A stretch of DNA of 64,000 nucleotides from Porticoccus sp963974675 (lineage in GTDB: Bacteria; Pseudomonadota; Gammaproteobacteria; Pseudomonadales; Porticoccaceae): contig CAXBDQ010000011.1 of NCBI GenBank assembly GCA_963974675.1, positions 21,080 to 85,079 on the forward strand. Reading direction: 5' to 3'. A program made the translations under genes and the position numbers. Positions 32,448 through 42,045 of this stretch are shown here, one piece after another. The stretch's first letter is position 1. Each line of letters begins with the position of its first letter. The notes beneath the pieces were generated by a model. That model was not told the DNA's origin. It did not search any database and saw nothing but the letters and a program-made list of their open reading frames with translations.

Positions 32448-35400
32448 TCAACCTTCAGCCAACCTAAATAATGTCGTATTGCCCCCTCTTGCGATGAGGT
32501 TTTCGGTGCGTGTTTTTTCAGTGGCAAAGCGATATAAATAATGAGGCCCTCCAGCCTTTGGTCCCGTGCCGGATAGTCCACATCCGCCAAAAGGATTGGT
32601 GCCAACCACGGCACCAATCATATTGCGATTGATGTAAGTATTGCCCACCAACGTATGCTTAAAGATGTAATCAGAGAAAGCCTGAATGCGACTATGGACT
32701 CCCAAGGTTAAACCATAACCGCTGTCATTAATCTGCTCTAGTACATCATCTAGCTCGTTGGCTGGGTATCGAATTACATGGAGAATAGGCCCAAATATTT
32801 CCTCGGAAAGTTGCCTCAAAGAATCTATTTCAAAAATATGAGGTGCTACAAAATAGCCACTCTGATGTTCATCCTCCAGGGTTATTTTGGCTACCAAGTG
32901 GGCATCCTTCGTCATTTTTTTGATGTGATCCAGTAATGTTTGCTGTGCTTTTTCATCAATCACCGGGCCAATATCAGTACTTAATTTGGCCGGATTTCCG
33001 ACTCGATAACATTGCAATGCACCCGATAGCATGGTCAAAATATCATCAGCTATCTCCTCTTGAAGATAGAGAACTCGGAGAGCAGAGCAGCGTTGACCAG
33101 CACTAAAAAAAGCCGATTGGATGACGTCATCAACCAATTGTTCCGGTAGTGCCGTGGAGTCAGCGATCATTACATTCTGCCCTCCAGTCTCTGCTATTAG
33201 AGGAACAATGGGGCCGTCTTTGTTGGCGAGTTGTTGCTGAATCAACTTGGCTGTTTTGATGGATCCGGTAAACGCGACACCAGAAATCTGATGGTTGGTG
33301 AGCGCTAACTTACCCGTAATCCCTCCAGTACCAGTGATCAGTTGAAGAGCATCAACGGGTACTCCCGCTCGAAGAAAAAGCTGTGTAGCGAACGTTGCGA
33401 CCAAAGAAGTGCTTTCAGCAGGCTTGGCTACGACGGTATTGCCAGCTGCAAGTGCAGCTACAATTTGCCCGGTAAAAATAGCCAGAGGAAAATTCCAGGG
33501 ACTAATACAAAGAAAGACCCCTCGGCCATGAAGGCTTAATAGGTTCTGTTCTCCTGTCGGCCCGGGCAGTTCTATGGGGCTAGAAAAGTGCTGATGGGCT
33601 TGCTCGGCATAATAGCGACAGAAATCGATGGCCTCACGAATCTCCGATATGGCATCCCGGATTGTCCGTCCAGCTTCAGACGTAATCAGAGCGACCAAGG
33701 TTGGTTTTTGTTGTTCCAAAGCATCGGCAATTTTGTTTAGAAGCTCCGCCCGTTTTTTTCCTCCCAGGGCATCCCACTCTGGTTGTGCTGCGTCTGCCGT
33801 AATGAAGGCCTGCTCAATATCATTGGCGTTGGCATGGGTGCAGTAACCAACAACATGGTTTCGATTGGACGGCGATAAAACGGTAACAATGTGTTCCGTG
33901 TTTTGTTTTCGTTCCGTCGAGGAGTAATCGGAAGCTAAGGAATGATGGGCTCCAGATCGATGACCCTTAACAATAGAATGACCCTCGTACTGTTGTTCCA
34001 ATGCTGGAGTCATTGGCTCAAGTAACGACTCGACTGATAGGGGGTTGTTAAGGTCAACTCCGAGTGAATTTTGTCGTTGTTCTCCAGTGTGAATATACAG
34101 GTTTGGAGGCTTTGGAATATGCGGGTGGCGATGGGGTGTAACAGACAAAACTTGTGGCTCAATTTCTTGAACTAATGTGTCTATTGGCACATGTTCATCG
34201 AGGAACCGATTGATGAAAGAACTGTTCGCGCCATTTTCTAAAAGTCTTCTTACAAGGTAAGGTAAAAGTTCTCGATGTTTGCCAATCGGGGCATAAACTC
34301 GAACAGGAGGAATCGAAAAATTCTCACTTTTTTCTGAGCATTTTTGTTGTTGTAGAGACAACTGTTGATAGAGTGTTTGGTACAACAATTCGCCCATACC
34401 ATGAAGTCGCTGAAACTCAAATTTAGCTTCTCCGGAAATTGCCAAAATCATTGCTAGGGTATGGGCATTATGGGTAGCAAATTGAGGATAAATAGCCTGG
34501 GGAGATGAGAGCAATATTTGAGCACAATGCTGGTAACAGAGATCGGTATTTACCTTGCGAGTGAACACTGGGTAATCCGTCATACCCTGTTCCTGGGCAT
34601 ATTTAATTTCGGCATCCCAATAGGCGCCTTTTACTAATCTGACCATCAAACAGCGATGAGTTTCTTCGGCCAACTTGATCAACCAGCGGGCAACCCAAGG
34701 TGCCCTCTTTTGATAGGCCTGTAATACAAAGCCGAGTCCTTGCCACTGTGATAACGCTGGATCTCGCGCCAAGGTCTCAAAAATATCTAGAGAAAGATCA
34801 AGTCGACGTGCTTCTTCAGCATCTAGACTGAGACCAATATTGTAGTGCTTGGCGCAGATGGCCAGCTCTCGTATGCGGAATAACAGAAGAGACATGACGC
34901 CAGCTTGTTGGGCATATTCATACCGCGGGTACAAGGCAGAGAGCTTGATGGAGATACCGTTGGCTAAATACACATCATTGGCATTATTGTTCTGGCCGAT
35001 ACATTCAATGGCGTTGGCATAGGCATCGAAATAGCGCTGGGCATCTGCTTCAGTTCTGGCGCCTTCACCTAACATATCAAAGGAAAAGCACTTGTTGGGT
35101 AAGGTCTTATCAAAAGCGAGTTTATTGTTAATGACGTTTTCGATCGTACTACCCATCACATATTGATTACCCAGAATACGCATGGCTTGAAGCACGGCTT
35201 TTCGAACAATTGGTTCGCCCAAACGGTTGATGAGGGTTTGTAACCAACCTTGAGGGTTATCGGTCATGACCGATTCCAGAGGAAGTATTTGGCCCGTTAG
35301 CATCAACCCCCATATGGACGCATTCACAAACAGTGACTCCGAGTGTCCCCGATGGCTGCCCCAATCACCTTCTTGAATTTTTTCGGCAATCAATTTGTCA

Positions 35401-35684
35401 GCGGTGGCATCATCAGGTACCCGTAACAGAGCTTCTGCCAGACACATCAGGGCTATCCCTTCATTATTGGATAGACCAAACTCTTGTAGGAAAGCGTCCA
35501 GAGAGCCTTTGTTATGATGTAGTTGTCGACATTGATGAACAAGTTGGCGGGCCAGCGCCAACGCCAACGCCTCTTGTTGAGTGTTGGGAGAGATAGAGCT
35601 GTTGGCTATTAACTGTTCGACACAAAGATGCTCATCTTGGTGTGTTGTGTTTTGAATCTGTAATCGAATGCGTGTCAGTGACAT
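32448..35684 (-). CDS. putA: Bifunctional proline dehydrogenase / L-glutamate gamma-semialdehyde dehydrogenase PutA
   Basis: A 1078-residue enzyme oxidising proline to glutamate in two steps. The N-terminal half is the FAD barrel, with NGISIKLSALYPRYE, LDAEEARRLDLSLDIFE, MVRLVKGAYWDAEIK and FATHNAHTLA. The C-terminal half is the NAD-dependent aldehyde dehydrogenase, with LIAETGGQN and the catalytic cysteine in FFSAGQRCSALR (Cys866). The N-terminus lacks the ribbon-helix-helix repressor segment of E. coli PutA (1320 residues), so this is a short, non-regulatory form that cannot repress its own gene. A GGATCCT site lies before the ATG. Solitary gene. Confidence 0.95.
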   Translation of the reverse strand: MSLTRIRLQIQNTTHQDEHLCVEQLIANSSISPNTQQEALALALARQLVHQCRQLHHNKGSLDAFLQEFGLSNNEGIALMCLAEALLRVPDDATADKLIAEKIQEGDWGSHRGHSESLFVNASIWGLMLTGQILPLESVMTDNPQGWLQTLINRLGEPIVRKAVLQAMRILGNQYVMGSTIENVINNKLAFDKTLPNKCFSFDMLGEGARTEADAQRYFDAYANAIECIGQNNNANDVYLANGISIKLSALYPRYEYAQQAGVMSLLLFRIRELAICAKHYNIGLSLDAEEARRLDLSLDIFETLARDPALSQWQGLGFVLQAYQKRAPWVARWLIKLAEETHRCLMVRLVKGAYWDAEIKYAQEQGMTDYPVFTRKVNTDLCYQHCAQILLSSPQAIYPQFATHNAHTLAMILAISGEAKFEFQRLHGMGELLYQTLYQQLSLQQQKCSEKSENFSIPPVRVYAPIGKHRELLPYLVRRLLENGANSSFINRFLDEHVPIDTLVQEIEPQVLSVTPHRHPHIPKPPNLYIHTGEQRQNSLGVDLNNPLSVESLLEPMTPALEQQYEGHSIVKGHRSGAHHSLASDYSSTERKQNTEHIVTVLSPSNRNHVVGYCTHANANDIEQAFITADAAQPEWDALGGKKRAELLNKIADALEQQKPTLVALITSEAGRTIRDAISEIREAIDFCRYYAEQAHQHFSSPIELPGPTGEQNLLSLHGRGVFLCISPWNFPLAIFTGQIVAALAAGNTVVAKPAESTSLVATFATQLFLRAGVPVDALQLITGTGGITGKLALTNHQISGVAFTGSIKTAKLIQQQLANKDGPIVPLIAETGGQNVMIADSTALPEQLVDDVIQSAFFSAGQRCSALRVLYLQEEIADDILTMLSGALQCYRVGNPAKLSTDIGPVIDEKAQQTLLDHIKKMTKDAHLVAKITLEDEHQSGYFVAPHIFEIDSLRQLSEEIFGPILHVIRYPANELDDVLEQINDSGYGLTLGVHSRIQAFSDYIFKHTLVGNTYINRNMIGAVVGTNPFGGCGLSGTGPKAGGPHYLYRFATEKTRTENLIARGGNTTLFRLAEG

Positions 35685-35829
35685 AGGTTAAGGATCCTCC
35701 CACTGTGTCAAAACAGTCAAGCTCCTTTAGTATGGTTTGATATGGCCAAAGATGACCATATTTTTTTATGTTGGACTTGTGAGACAAAAACGGAAGGATG
35801 CCTGACTTTTATCGTTGAGATTTAGTGTA

Positions 35830-36420
35830 CTACTCCAGTATACAAACCTGATCAAAATCGAAGCGTTTGCCCCTATCATGGATTTTTTCATTCGTCCCAT
35901 AACCGATGTTGACCAAAAAATTCGATTGCCAGCCATTGTCGAAAAAAAAGATTTCATCGGTTTTTACATTATCGAACCCTGACATGGGGCCACAATCCAG
36001 ACCTAAGGCTCGTGCGGCCATAATCAGCCAAGCGCCTTGGAGTGTGCCATTTCGAAAGGCTGTTTCACGGGAAAGCGCCTCATCGTTAGCAAACATTTGA
36101 TCTACCCCGGGCATATGAGGAAAAAGTTCGGGCAAATGAGTGTAGAACTTAGGGTCATGGGCCACGATGACCGTGACCGGAGCTGAAAGCGTTTTTTCGT
36201 GATTGCCTTCAGCGAGGGCTGGCAATAATTTTTGCTTTGAGCAGGGAGTGGTGAGAAATACAAACCGGGCAGGGAGAGTGTTCATGCTGGTAGGTCCCAT
36301 CACGGTTAAATGATAGATCTGACGCAAGGTGTCGGCGGCGATGCCTTTATCCTGCCAGCTACTGTACGTGCGAGCCTCGGTAAAAAGTTGTTTGATAACT
36401 TGGTCATTAATACTGTTCAT
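35830..36420 (-). CDS. rutE: Nitroreductase-family FMN reductase, RutE-like (malonic semialdehyde reductase)
   Basis: A 196-residue flavin reductase with the family pieces YSSWQDKGIAADTLRQIYHLTVMGPTSMN, RNGTLQGAWLIMAARALGLDCGPMSGFD and the closing NIGYGTNEKIHDRGKRFDFDQVC. In E. coli, RutE reduces malonic semialdehyde from uracil breakdown. No other rut genes are present, so the physiological substrate is open. The start at 36420 has AGGAGA upstream at the right distance; the earlier ATG at 36438 overlaps that ribosome site. Length equals RutE. Confidence 0.8.
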   Translation of the reverse strand: MNSINDQVIKQLFTEARTYSSWQDKGIAADTLRQIYHLTVMGPTSMNTLPARFVFLTTPCSKQKLLPALAEGNHEKTLSAPVTVIVAHDPKFYTHLPELFPHMPGVDQMFANDEALSRETAFRNGTLQGAWLIMAARALGLDCGPMSGFDNVKTDEIFFFDNGWQSNFLVNIGYGTNEKIHDRGKRFDFDQVCILE

Positions 36421-36516
36421 TTGCTTATCTCCTCTCATGCCTTCTATATTTCAGCATGCTCATTTGGAATGATGAAGGTTTGCGAAAATAGTTCTCAGGG
36501 CAGTAAGACGGTGCCC

Positions 36517-36930
36517 TTAAATACTCTCACCCCTAACTGACACATGACGCTGTAAAGCAAAACTGCCATTACCTTGAAGGGCGATAACTGCAGAAGCAAT
36601 AGCTAGAAAAAGGGGGTATTCCCAGCCTCCGCCAGCACTACTGAATACCCAGCCCGCACCGAAATGCGCCCATGTGGCACCGAGAGCGATTGGGATAAGC
36701 CCCAGTGCAGCCCAGCGGGAATAAAAACCAACGATTAACGCAATGCCTCCAATGGCTTCTGCTGCAAAGGTGACATAGGCCAAGATACCGGGTAAGCCAA
36801 GGCTTTCAAAGAAGCCGGCAGTGCCTGGCAGGGTGAATACGACTAATTTTAAGTAAAGACTGTGTGCAATAAAAATGATTCCTAAGCTTATGCGTAATAA
36901 GGCAGTGCCATGATTAGAATAGTTGTTCAT
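36517..36930 (-). CDS. DoxX-family membrane protein
   Basis: A 137-residue protein with four hydrophobic segments: LLRISLGIIFIAHSLYLK, ILAYVTFAAEAIGGIALIVGF, AALGLIPIALGATWAHF and YPLFLAIASAVIALQ. This is the standard small DoxX fold. Members are linked to redox or sulfur handling, but function is generally unassigned. It is transcribed divergently from a LysR regulator gene, with a 16-bp palindrome in between, so it is the likely target of that regulator. Confidence 0.85.
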   Translation of the reverse strand: MNNYSNHGTALLRISLGIIFIAHSLYLKLVVFTLPGTAGFFESLGLPGILAYVTFAAEAIGGIALIVGFYSRWAALGLIPIALGATWAHFGAGWVFSSAGGGWEYPLFLAIASAVIALQGNGSFALQRHVSVRGESI

Positions 36931-37015
36931 CGGTTGTCTCCTGTGAATTGATTTGACGACGGGCAGTATGGTTGTTGCAATAAAGAAATAAAATCAGTGA
37001 TAATTGAAAGCTATT

Positions 37016-37031
37016 TTTGCATTAATGCAAA
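37016..37031. promoter_or_regulatory. Perfect 16-bp palindrome between doxX-like and lysR-like genes (candidate operator)
   Basis: TTTGCATTAATGCAAA is a perfect palindrome in the 192-bp divergent gap, 85 bp before the DoxX start and 92 bp before the LysR start. LysR proteins bind dyads with a T-N11-A type core in exactly such gaps. Binding is inferred. Confidence 0.6.
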
Positions 37032-37122
37032 CGATGACAATGTTTGTTCTGGCCTTGAGTGGTATTGAATCAAATTGTGATGATGATCGGGTGAGTTAGA
37101 GTGATATTAAGCTTGGGTAATC

Positions 37123-37989
37123 ATGGATAACTGGGATGATCTGCGATATTTTCATGCTGTAGCCGAAGCGGGTAGCCTGAATGGGGCCTGTAAAAGCTTG
37201 GGTGTAAATCATTCAACGGTATTTCGGCGAATAAATTCGTTGGAAAGAAAGCTGGCAGTGCGCTTATTTGAGCGTAGGGATGCTCGATATATTTTGACAG
37301 GTTCAGGGGAATCACTATTAGCCCGTACCCTACAAATTACATCTGCTATTGATGAGGTAAACCGCTTTATTGTGGGTGGCGATCAAACGCTTGAAGGCTT
37401 AATACGTATCACCGCACCAGACGGTTTTGCCTATTACAGCTTGCCACCACTAATTGCAGAATTTACAGCATTGTATCCCGGCATCCATATCCAGCTGTTA
37501 GCCAGTAGTGATGATTTTAATCTCTCACGGTTGGAGGCAGATATCGCATTGCGGTCAACATCCTCTCCCCCGGAACATTTGGTGGGGCGGAAGCTATATA
37601 CCATGCCGTGGAATTTGTATGGCAGCCCAAAATTTTTCAGTAAATCTATGGGTCGTTTTGGCATTCGTCAGCTGGCCAATTACCCGTTAATTGGTCCTGA
37701 ACGTGCCTTGCTGAGGCTAAAGCCCATGCAGTGGCTAGAAAAACATGCAGATAAATTAAATTTTCCGGCCCGAGCTAATACGTTTCTGGGGATGGCAGCC
37801 TTAGCCAGAGAGGGTGTGGGGTTGGCGCTATTGCCTGCTGATGTGGCTGTGGGTTTACAGGAGGTGGCTTCCTTGGAGCGTCAGTTTGAATCAGATATTT
37901 GGTTGCTCACACATCCGGATTTGAGGGGTAATGCCCGGGTGCGAACCTGCATGCAGTTTTTGGCAGACAGGCTCACACCATACCCGTAA
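37123..37989 (+). CDS. LysR-family transcriptional regulator
   Basis: A 288-residue regulator. The N-terminal helix-turn-helix is DDLRYFHAVAEAGSLNGACKSLGVNHSTVFRRINSLERKLAVRLFERRD, followed by a linker helix and a periplasmic-binding-protein-like effector domain from about residue 90. It probably controls the divergent DoxX gene and itself. The effector is unknown. Its stop lies 3 bp from the 3' end of the convergent M48 protease gene, with no terminator visible between. Confidence 0.88.
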   Translation: MDNWDDLRYFHAVAEAGSLNGACKSLGVNHSTVFRRINSLERKLAVRLFERRDARYILTGSGESLLARTLQITSAIDEVNRFIVGGDQTLEGLIRITAPDGFAYYSLPPLIAEFTALYPGIHIQLLASSDDFNLSRLEADIALRSTSSPPEHLVGRKLYTMPWNLYGSPKFFSKSMGRFGIRQLANYPLIGPERALLRLKPMQWLEKHADKLNFPARANTFLGMAALAREGVGLALLPADVAVGLQEVASLERQFESDIWLLTHPDLRGNARVRTCMQFLADRLTPYP

Positions 37990-37992
37990 GTA

Positions 37993-39549
37993 TCAGTCGG
38001 GCACCTGCACTTTAACCACCTGTACTCGGTATTTCGCAATTTCTGCAGCTTCCTTGAAGGGGCCGATAGGGGTTTTGATGGTGCTTTGTTTTCCCGGTTC
38101 TAGCTGGCTGGGGCCCCTCAGGCTGGAGGTGCTACCCACCAGGAAAGCATTGGCCATCTCCGAAAGCTCTAATTGCACGTCGGTAACGGTAACGGGGCTG
38201 TTGTTTTTAACAACGATACTTAAGTAGCCATTATCTCCAAGGAAGACCTTGCTCAAAATGTACTTGTGAGGTGCGGTGGCAAGCTCCAGTGTCGCGAGCT
38301 GCCCAGCAGCTTTTTCAGCAAGCACGCCACTACCTTGGGCAGCAACTTGAAAATACTGAATGGCCTGTTGCTTCTCGCCACCCTCCAGTGCGATTTCACC
38401 GAGGAAATAGCTGGCAGGTGGTGTCGGTAAAAGTTGTTGGCTTTTTTCAAGATCCGCTTTGGCGCTGGTTTTGTTTCCTTGCTCAAAGCGTAATATTCCG
38501 CGATAAAGATAAGGACTGAATAAATCAGGGTTCTTTCCAATAGCACTGGTAAAGGCTTTTTCTGCATTAGCTGGGTTTTTATTCATTTGCCAAGCGTGAC
38601 CACGAAGCTCCCAAAAAGAACTTTCGTTGGGCTGTATTTTGATGGCTTTATCCAATTGAGCTAACGCTTTATTGCCATCTTTTGCATTCAGTGCATTTAT
38701 GGCCTCAGTTTCTGCAGCATAGGCTGGTTTGTCACGTTTAATTTGGGCAATTTTACTTTGATAGCGGTCGCGATTCTGGACACCCTTTGGCAAAGATGCC
38801 GCCTTGATACGGTTTGCGTCTACTCGCTCTTGGGAAGGTGGATGACTAGCAAACAAACCACTAAAAAAATCTTGCTGACGCCCTTCACTCAATTTCACAA
38901 AAGCTTCTTGTACTCTAACGCCGCCGTAAGGGTCATAACCAGCCTTAGCTAGATATTCCATACCATAGGCATCGGCCTCAAGTTCATCTCCACGTCCATA
39001 TTTCGCCGTCCAAGCAGCCGCGCCAACTTGTGCAGCTTGTGAGCCAACCTCGCCCAAGCCATAACTGCTTCCTAGTGCACTAACTGCAGCGGCACCAAGG
39101 CCAATGAAGGTTCCTCGGGTCATTTGTGCAGCACTGTGACGGGCCGCAGCATGTACAATTTCATGACCTAACACGGCGGCTAGTTCAGATTCATCGTCTA
39201 AATGAAGCAGCAACCCACGGTTAACCGCGATTTTCCCTCCGGGTAATGCCCATGCATTGGGGGTAGAATTGTTCAGTAGCACGAATTCATAGGGGAGATT
39301 TGGACGGTCACTAACTACGGCCAGTTTTTTACCAATCTCACTGATATAAACCTGTAGGTCAGGATCAATATAATAGAGGCCGCCCTGTGATTGTTGGCTT
39401 GGGGCATAGTTATTGGTGCCGATAGCAATTTCCTGTTCCGCGGAAACCAATGAAAATTCCGTGGCGCCAGTGACGGGATTTACCGAACAACCGGTAAGCG
39501 TGCAAGCCAGAGCGATAATGGTGAGAGAAAGTTTTAACATCCGGTTCAT
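37993..39549 (-). CDS. M48-family zinc metalloprotease lipoprotein with TPR repeats
   Basis: A 518-residue envelope protease. The N-terminus is a lipoprotein signal (lipobox LTGC, Cys21). The zinc motif is HEIVH at 129-133 within AAVLGHEIVHAAARHS, and a third ligand lies in the ELEADAYGMEYLAKAGYDP region. The C-terminal third has TPR-like helices (ALAQLDKAIKIQPNESSFWELRGHAW), then an Ig-like end. The architecture recalls BepA, a periplasmic outer-membrane quality-control protease. ATG 39549 has AAGGGA upstream; the ATG 15 codons earlier gives a poor signal. Confidence 0.88.
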   Translation of the reverse strand: MNRMLKLSLTIIALACTLTGCSVNPVTGATEFSLVSAEQEIAIGTNNYAPSQQSQGGLYYIDPDLQVYISEIGKKLAVVSDRPNLPYEFVLLNNSTPNAWALPGGKIAVNRGLLLHLDDESELAAVLGHEIVHAAARHSAAQMTRGTFIGLGAAAVSALGSSYGLGEVGSQAAQVGAAAWTAKYGRGDELEADAYGMEYLAKAGYDPYGGVRVQEAFVKLSEGRQQDFFSGLFASHPPSQERVDANRIKAASLPKGVQNRDRYQSKIAQIKRDKPAYAAETEAINALNAKDGNKALAQLDKAIKIQPNESSFWELRGHAWQMNKNPANAEKAFTSAIGKNPDLFSPYLYRGILRFEQGNKTSAKADLEKSQQLLPTPPASYFLGEIALEGGEKQQAIQYFQVAAQGSGVLAEKAAGQLATLELATAPHKYILSKVFLGDNGYLSIVVKNNSPVTVTDVQLELSEMANAFLVGSTSSLRGPSQLEPGKQSTIKTPIGPFKEAAEIAKYRVQVVKVQVPD

Positions 39550-39719
39550 AAAAATCCCTTCAGGCTGGAAAATTGAAATGAGTATAATGAACAACCTACA
39601 TGTGTAAACGTTTTAAACTTAGATTTGTTGAATTAGATAAAGCGATCCCAACAATATTAAGTTTTTAGTGATAGCCAGCTAAGCCAAGTAATCAGTGTGA
39701 CAGGAATAAAGGTGCACCT

Positions 39720-40496
39720 ATGTTAGTGGTAATTTCTCCAGCAAAAACCCTGGACTATGAAACACCCGCCACAACGGAAGCCCACAGCTTGCCGGACTAC
39801 CTGAACGATTCTATAGAATTGATCTCGCAACTTAGACAGCTTTCTCCTCCAGAAGTCTCTGAGTTGATGGGAATCAGTGAAAAATTAGGTGATCTCAACT
39901 TTGGTCGCTTTCTCAACTGGCAGCCAGAGTTTACATCAGACAATGCCAAACAAGCGGTATTGGCTTTTAAAGGTGATGTATACACCGGCTTGGATGCGGA
40001 AAAGTTGTCAGAAAAAGAGTTGGTGTGGTCTCAGGATCACTTGCGAATTTTATCGGGGCTCTATGGTTTGTTGCGCCCCTTAGATTTAATGCAGCCCTAT
40101 CGATTGGAGATGGGTACAAAATTACCGAATAAGAAAGGAAAAAATCTTTATGACTTTTGGGGTAACAAAATTACCGATGGTTTAAATCAGGTGCTCGTTG
40201 AAACGGGCAGCCAAGTATTGGTCAACCTGGCCTCAAATGAGTATTTTAAATCGGTTAACCGCAGCAATTTAAATGCAGATGTGATCACCCCGGTTTTTAA
40301 AGATTGGAAAAATGGTCAATATAAAATCATCAGCTTTTATGCCAAAAAGGCAAGAGGACTAATGAGTCGTTACATTATAAAAAATAAAATAACTGATCCA
40401 GAGAAGCTAAAGCAATTTGATGTGGCGGGTTATACCTATAATGCTGCGATGTCATCAGCCCGTGAATGGATATTTACACGAGAGGAAACAACATAG
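39720..40496 (+). CDS. yaaA: Peroxide stress protein YaaA
   Basis: A 258-residue protein with the family opening MLVVISPAKTLDYETPA and the core YTGLDAEKLSEKELVWSQDHLRILSGLYGLLRPLDLMQPYRLEMGTKL, ending with ARGLMSRYIIKNKI. In E. coli YaaA limits free iron and damage during peroxide stress and is controlled by OxyR. An oxyR gene lies elsewhere in this window (56351-57280), but I see no clear OxyR site here. The divergent gap to the M48 gene holds both promoters. Confidence 0.95.
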   Translation: MLVVISPAKTLDYETPATTEAHSLPDYLNDSIELISQLRQLSPPEVSELMGISEKLGDLNFGRFLNWQPEFTSDNAKQAVLAFKGDVYTGLDAEKLSEKELVWSQDHLRILSGLYGLLRPLDLMQPYRLEMGTKLPNKKGKNLYDFWGNKITDGLNQVLVETGSQVLVNLASNEYFKSVNRSNLNADVITPVFKDWKNGQYKIISFYAKKARGLMSRYIIKNKITDPEKLKQFDVAGYTYNAAMSSAREWIFTREETT

Positions 40497-40505
40497 GAGT
40501 CAAAA

Positions 40506-41105
40506 ATGTCAGAACAAAAACCCTTTTCTCAGGCTTGTGAAAACAATAAGAAAGCTATTTTGGATGTATTGCTTCGCGTATTTTCTGATCGACAAAAAGT
40601 GTTTGAGGTGGGAAGTGGCACCGGGCAGCATGCTGTTTATTTTTCTCCAAAATTACCAAACCTGGTTTGGCAAACTGCCGACCTGGAAGTTAATCATCGG
40701 GGTATCAATGCTTGGATAAATGAGTTTCCAACTGAAAATATAAGGCCTCCACTAACCCTTGATGCAGACCACCCTCCTTGGCCATATAGTCCAGTTGATG
40801 CTGTATTTACGGCAAACACTTGTCATATTATGGCTTGGTCTTCAGTGATAAATATGTTTTCTGGGCTAGATACACTACTTGCTCGTAATGGTATTTTGGC
40901 GATTTATGGCCCTTTCAATTACGGTGGTAAATTTACCAGCGAAAGTAACGAACGATTTGATCAGTGGTTAAAACAGCAAGCGCCACATCAAGGCATTAGG
41001 GACTTCGAAGCAGTTAATCAGTTAGCAGAAAAAATTGGATTTAAGTTGAAAGAAGATAATACGATGCCAGCTAATAACAGATTGTTAGTATGGGAAAGAG
41101 AGTAA
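40506..41105 (+). CDS. DUF938 SAM-dependent methyltransferase-like protein
   Basis: A 199-residue protein with a Rossmann SAM motif VFEVGSGTGQHAVYFSPKLP, then the DUF938 hallmark WQTADLEVNHRGINAWI and FTANTCHIMAWSSVINMFSGL. It begins 9 nt after yaaA, with TAGGAG as ribosome site, so it is probably co-transcribed. The substrate is unknown. It could be a small-molecule or nucleic-acid methyltransferase. Confidence 0.85.
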   Translation: MSEQKPFSQACENNKKAILDVLLRVFSDRQKVFEVGSGTGQHAVYFSPKLPNLVWQTADLEVNHRGINAWINEFPTENIRPPLTLDADHPPWPYSPVDAVFTANTCHIMAWSSVINMFSGLDTLLARNGILAIYGPFNYGGKFTSESNERFDQWLKQQAPHQGIRDFEAVNQLAEKIGFKLKEDNTMPANNRLLVWERE

Positions 41106-41192
41106 TAATTCAGTGCTGTGTCTGGTGAAATTCAGTTTTGTAAGACAATCGAAAAAATAGTTTAGTGATGATTTTTTTGTTGGAAAAATAAA

Positions 41193-41573
41193 ATGAAACG
41201 TGATTGGGATTTGATTAGACGTATTTTGTTAGAGATAGAAAATTCTCCAGATATGGAGACCTTTCTTAATTTTTCTGAAAGTGGTTATCTTTATACAAAT
41301 AATTTAAAAGACTATGAAAAAGAACAAATTATTTATCATATACAGCTTCTTGTTAACGCTGGATTTATCAGTACAAACGCGGATCTCTATGGTGAACAGG
41401 AAATAACAGGGCTTAGTTGGAAGGGGCATGAGTATGCAGAAAAACTAAGAGATACAGCCCGATGGGAAATGATAAAATCATATATTTCTGAGAAAGGATT
41501 GGATCTGGGAAGTGATACCATCATGTCTTTAATACGAAAGGGTATCAATAAAATAATTGATGGTGATAAGTGA
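41193..41573 (+). CDS. DUF2513 family protein
   Basis: A 126-residue protein beginning MKRDWDLIRRILLEIE, then QIIYHIQLLVNAGFI, GLSWKGHEYAEKLRD and a basic helical end. This matches DUF2513, a winged-helix-like family often met in prophages and mobile islands. No function is established. The gene and its right neighbour are AT-rich compared with the flanking genes, suggesting recent gain. No integrase or other phage gene lies beside it. Confidence 0.75.
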   Translation: MKRDWDLIRRILLEIENSPDMETFLNFSESGYLYTNNLKDYEKEQIIYHIQLLVNAGFISTNADLYGEQEITGLSWKGHEYAEKLRDTARWEMIKSYISEKGLDLGSDTIMSLIRKGINKIIDGDK

Positions 41574-41604
41574 ATTTTAAGTTTTTACATGACAGGAAAG
41601 TGAA

Positions 41605-42045
41605 ATGAAATATTTTAAGCCTGCAATATTGTCAATATTTATTATGTTTTTTGTAAGCAATTCTTTTGCGGATAAAACGAAAACAGCGTTATCGATTGAA
41701 TACCTAGAGCTAACCAAAACAAAACAGGTATTCGAAACTACAATTGATACATACGTGAATCAGCTAAATGCAAAAAACCCGCAGTTAGATAAAAGTCAAC
41801 TAAGAGCATTTTTTGATTTATACATGGGCTGGGGTGTTCTTAAAGACCCGGCGATAAAAATTATATCGAACAGTTTTTCTGAGTCTGAGTTAAAAGGAAT
41901 AAACGAATTTTTTAAATCAGAAAATGGAAGAGCGCTAGCAGATAAATCTCCTCATATATCCATGGAGATATCCAAGCTTATTAGTGGAAATCTTAATAAA
42001 GCATTTTCTGAGATGCGAAAAAATAGCAGCGAAAAATCAGAATAA
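41605..42045 (+). CDS. Secreted DUF2059-like protein
   Basis: A 146-residue protein with a signal peptide (MKYFKPAILSIFIMFFVSNSFA). The mature helical domain contains IKIISNSFSESELKGINEFFKSENGRALADKSPHI, which resembles the core of DUF2059. Function is unknown and it probably acts in the periplasm. It is AT-rich like the gene before it. The last residues are Lys/Ser/Glu-rich. The family call rests on this one motif and is moderate. Confidence 0.68.
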   Translation: MKYFKPAILSIFIMFFVSNSFADKTKTALSIEYLELTKTKQVFETTIDTYVNQLNAKNPQLDKSQLRAFFDLYMGWGVLKDPAIKIISNSFSESELKGINEFFKSENGRALADKSPHISMEISKLISGNLNKAFSEMRKNSSEKSE

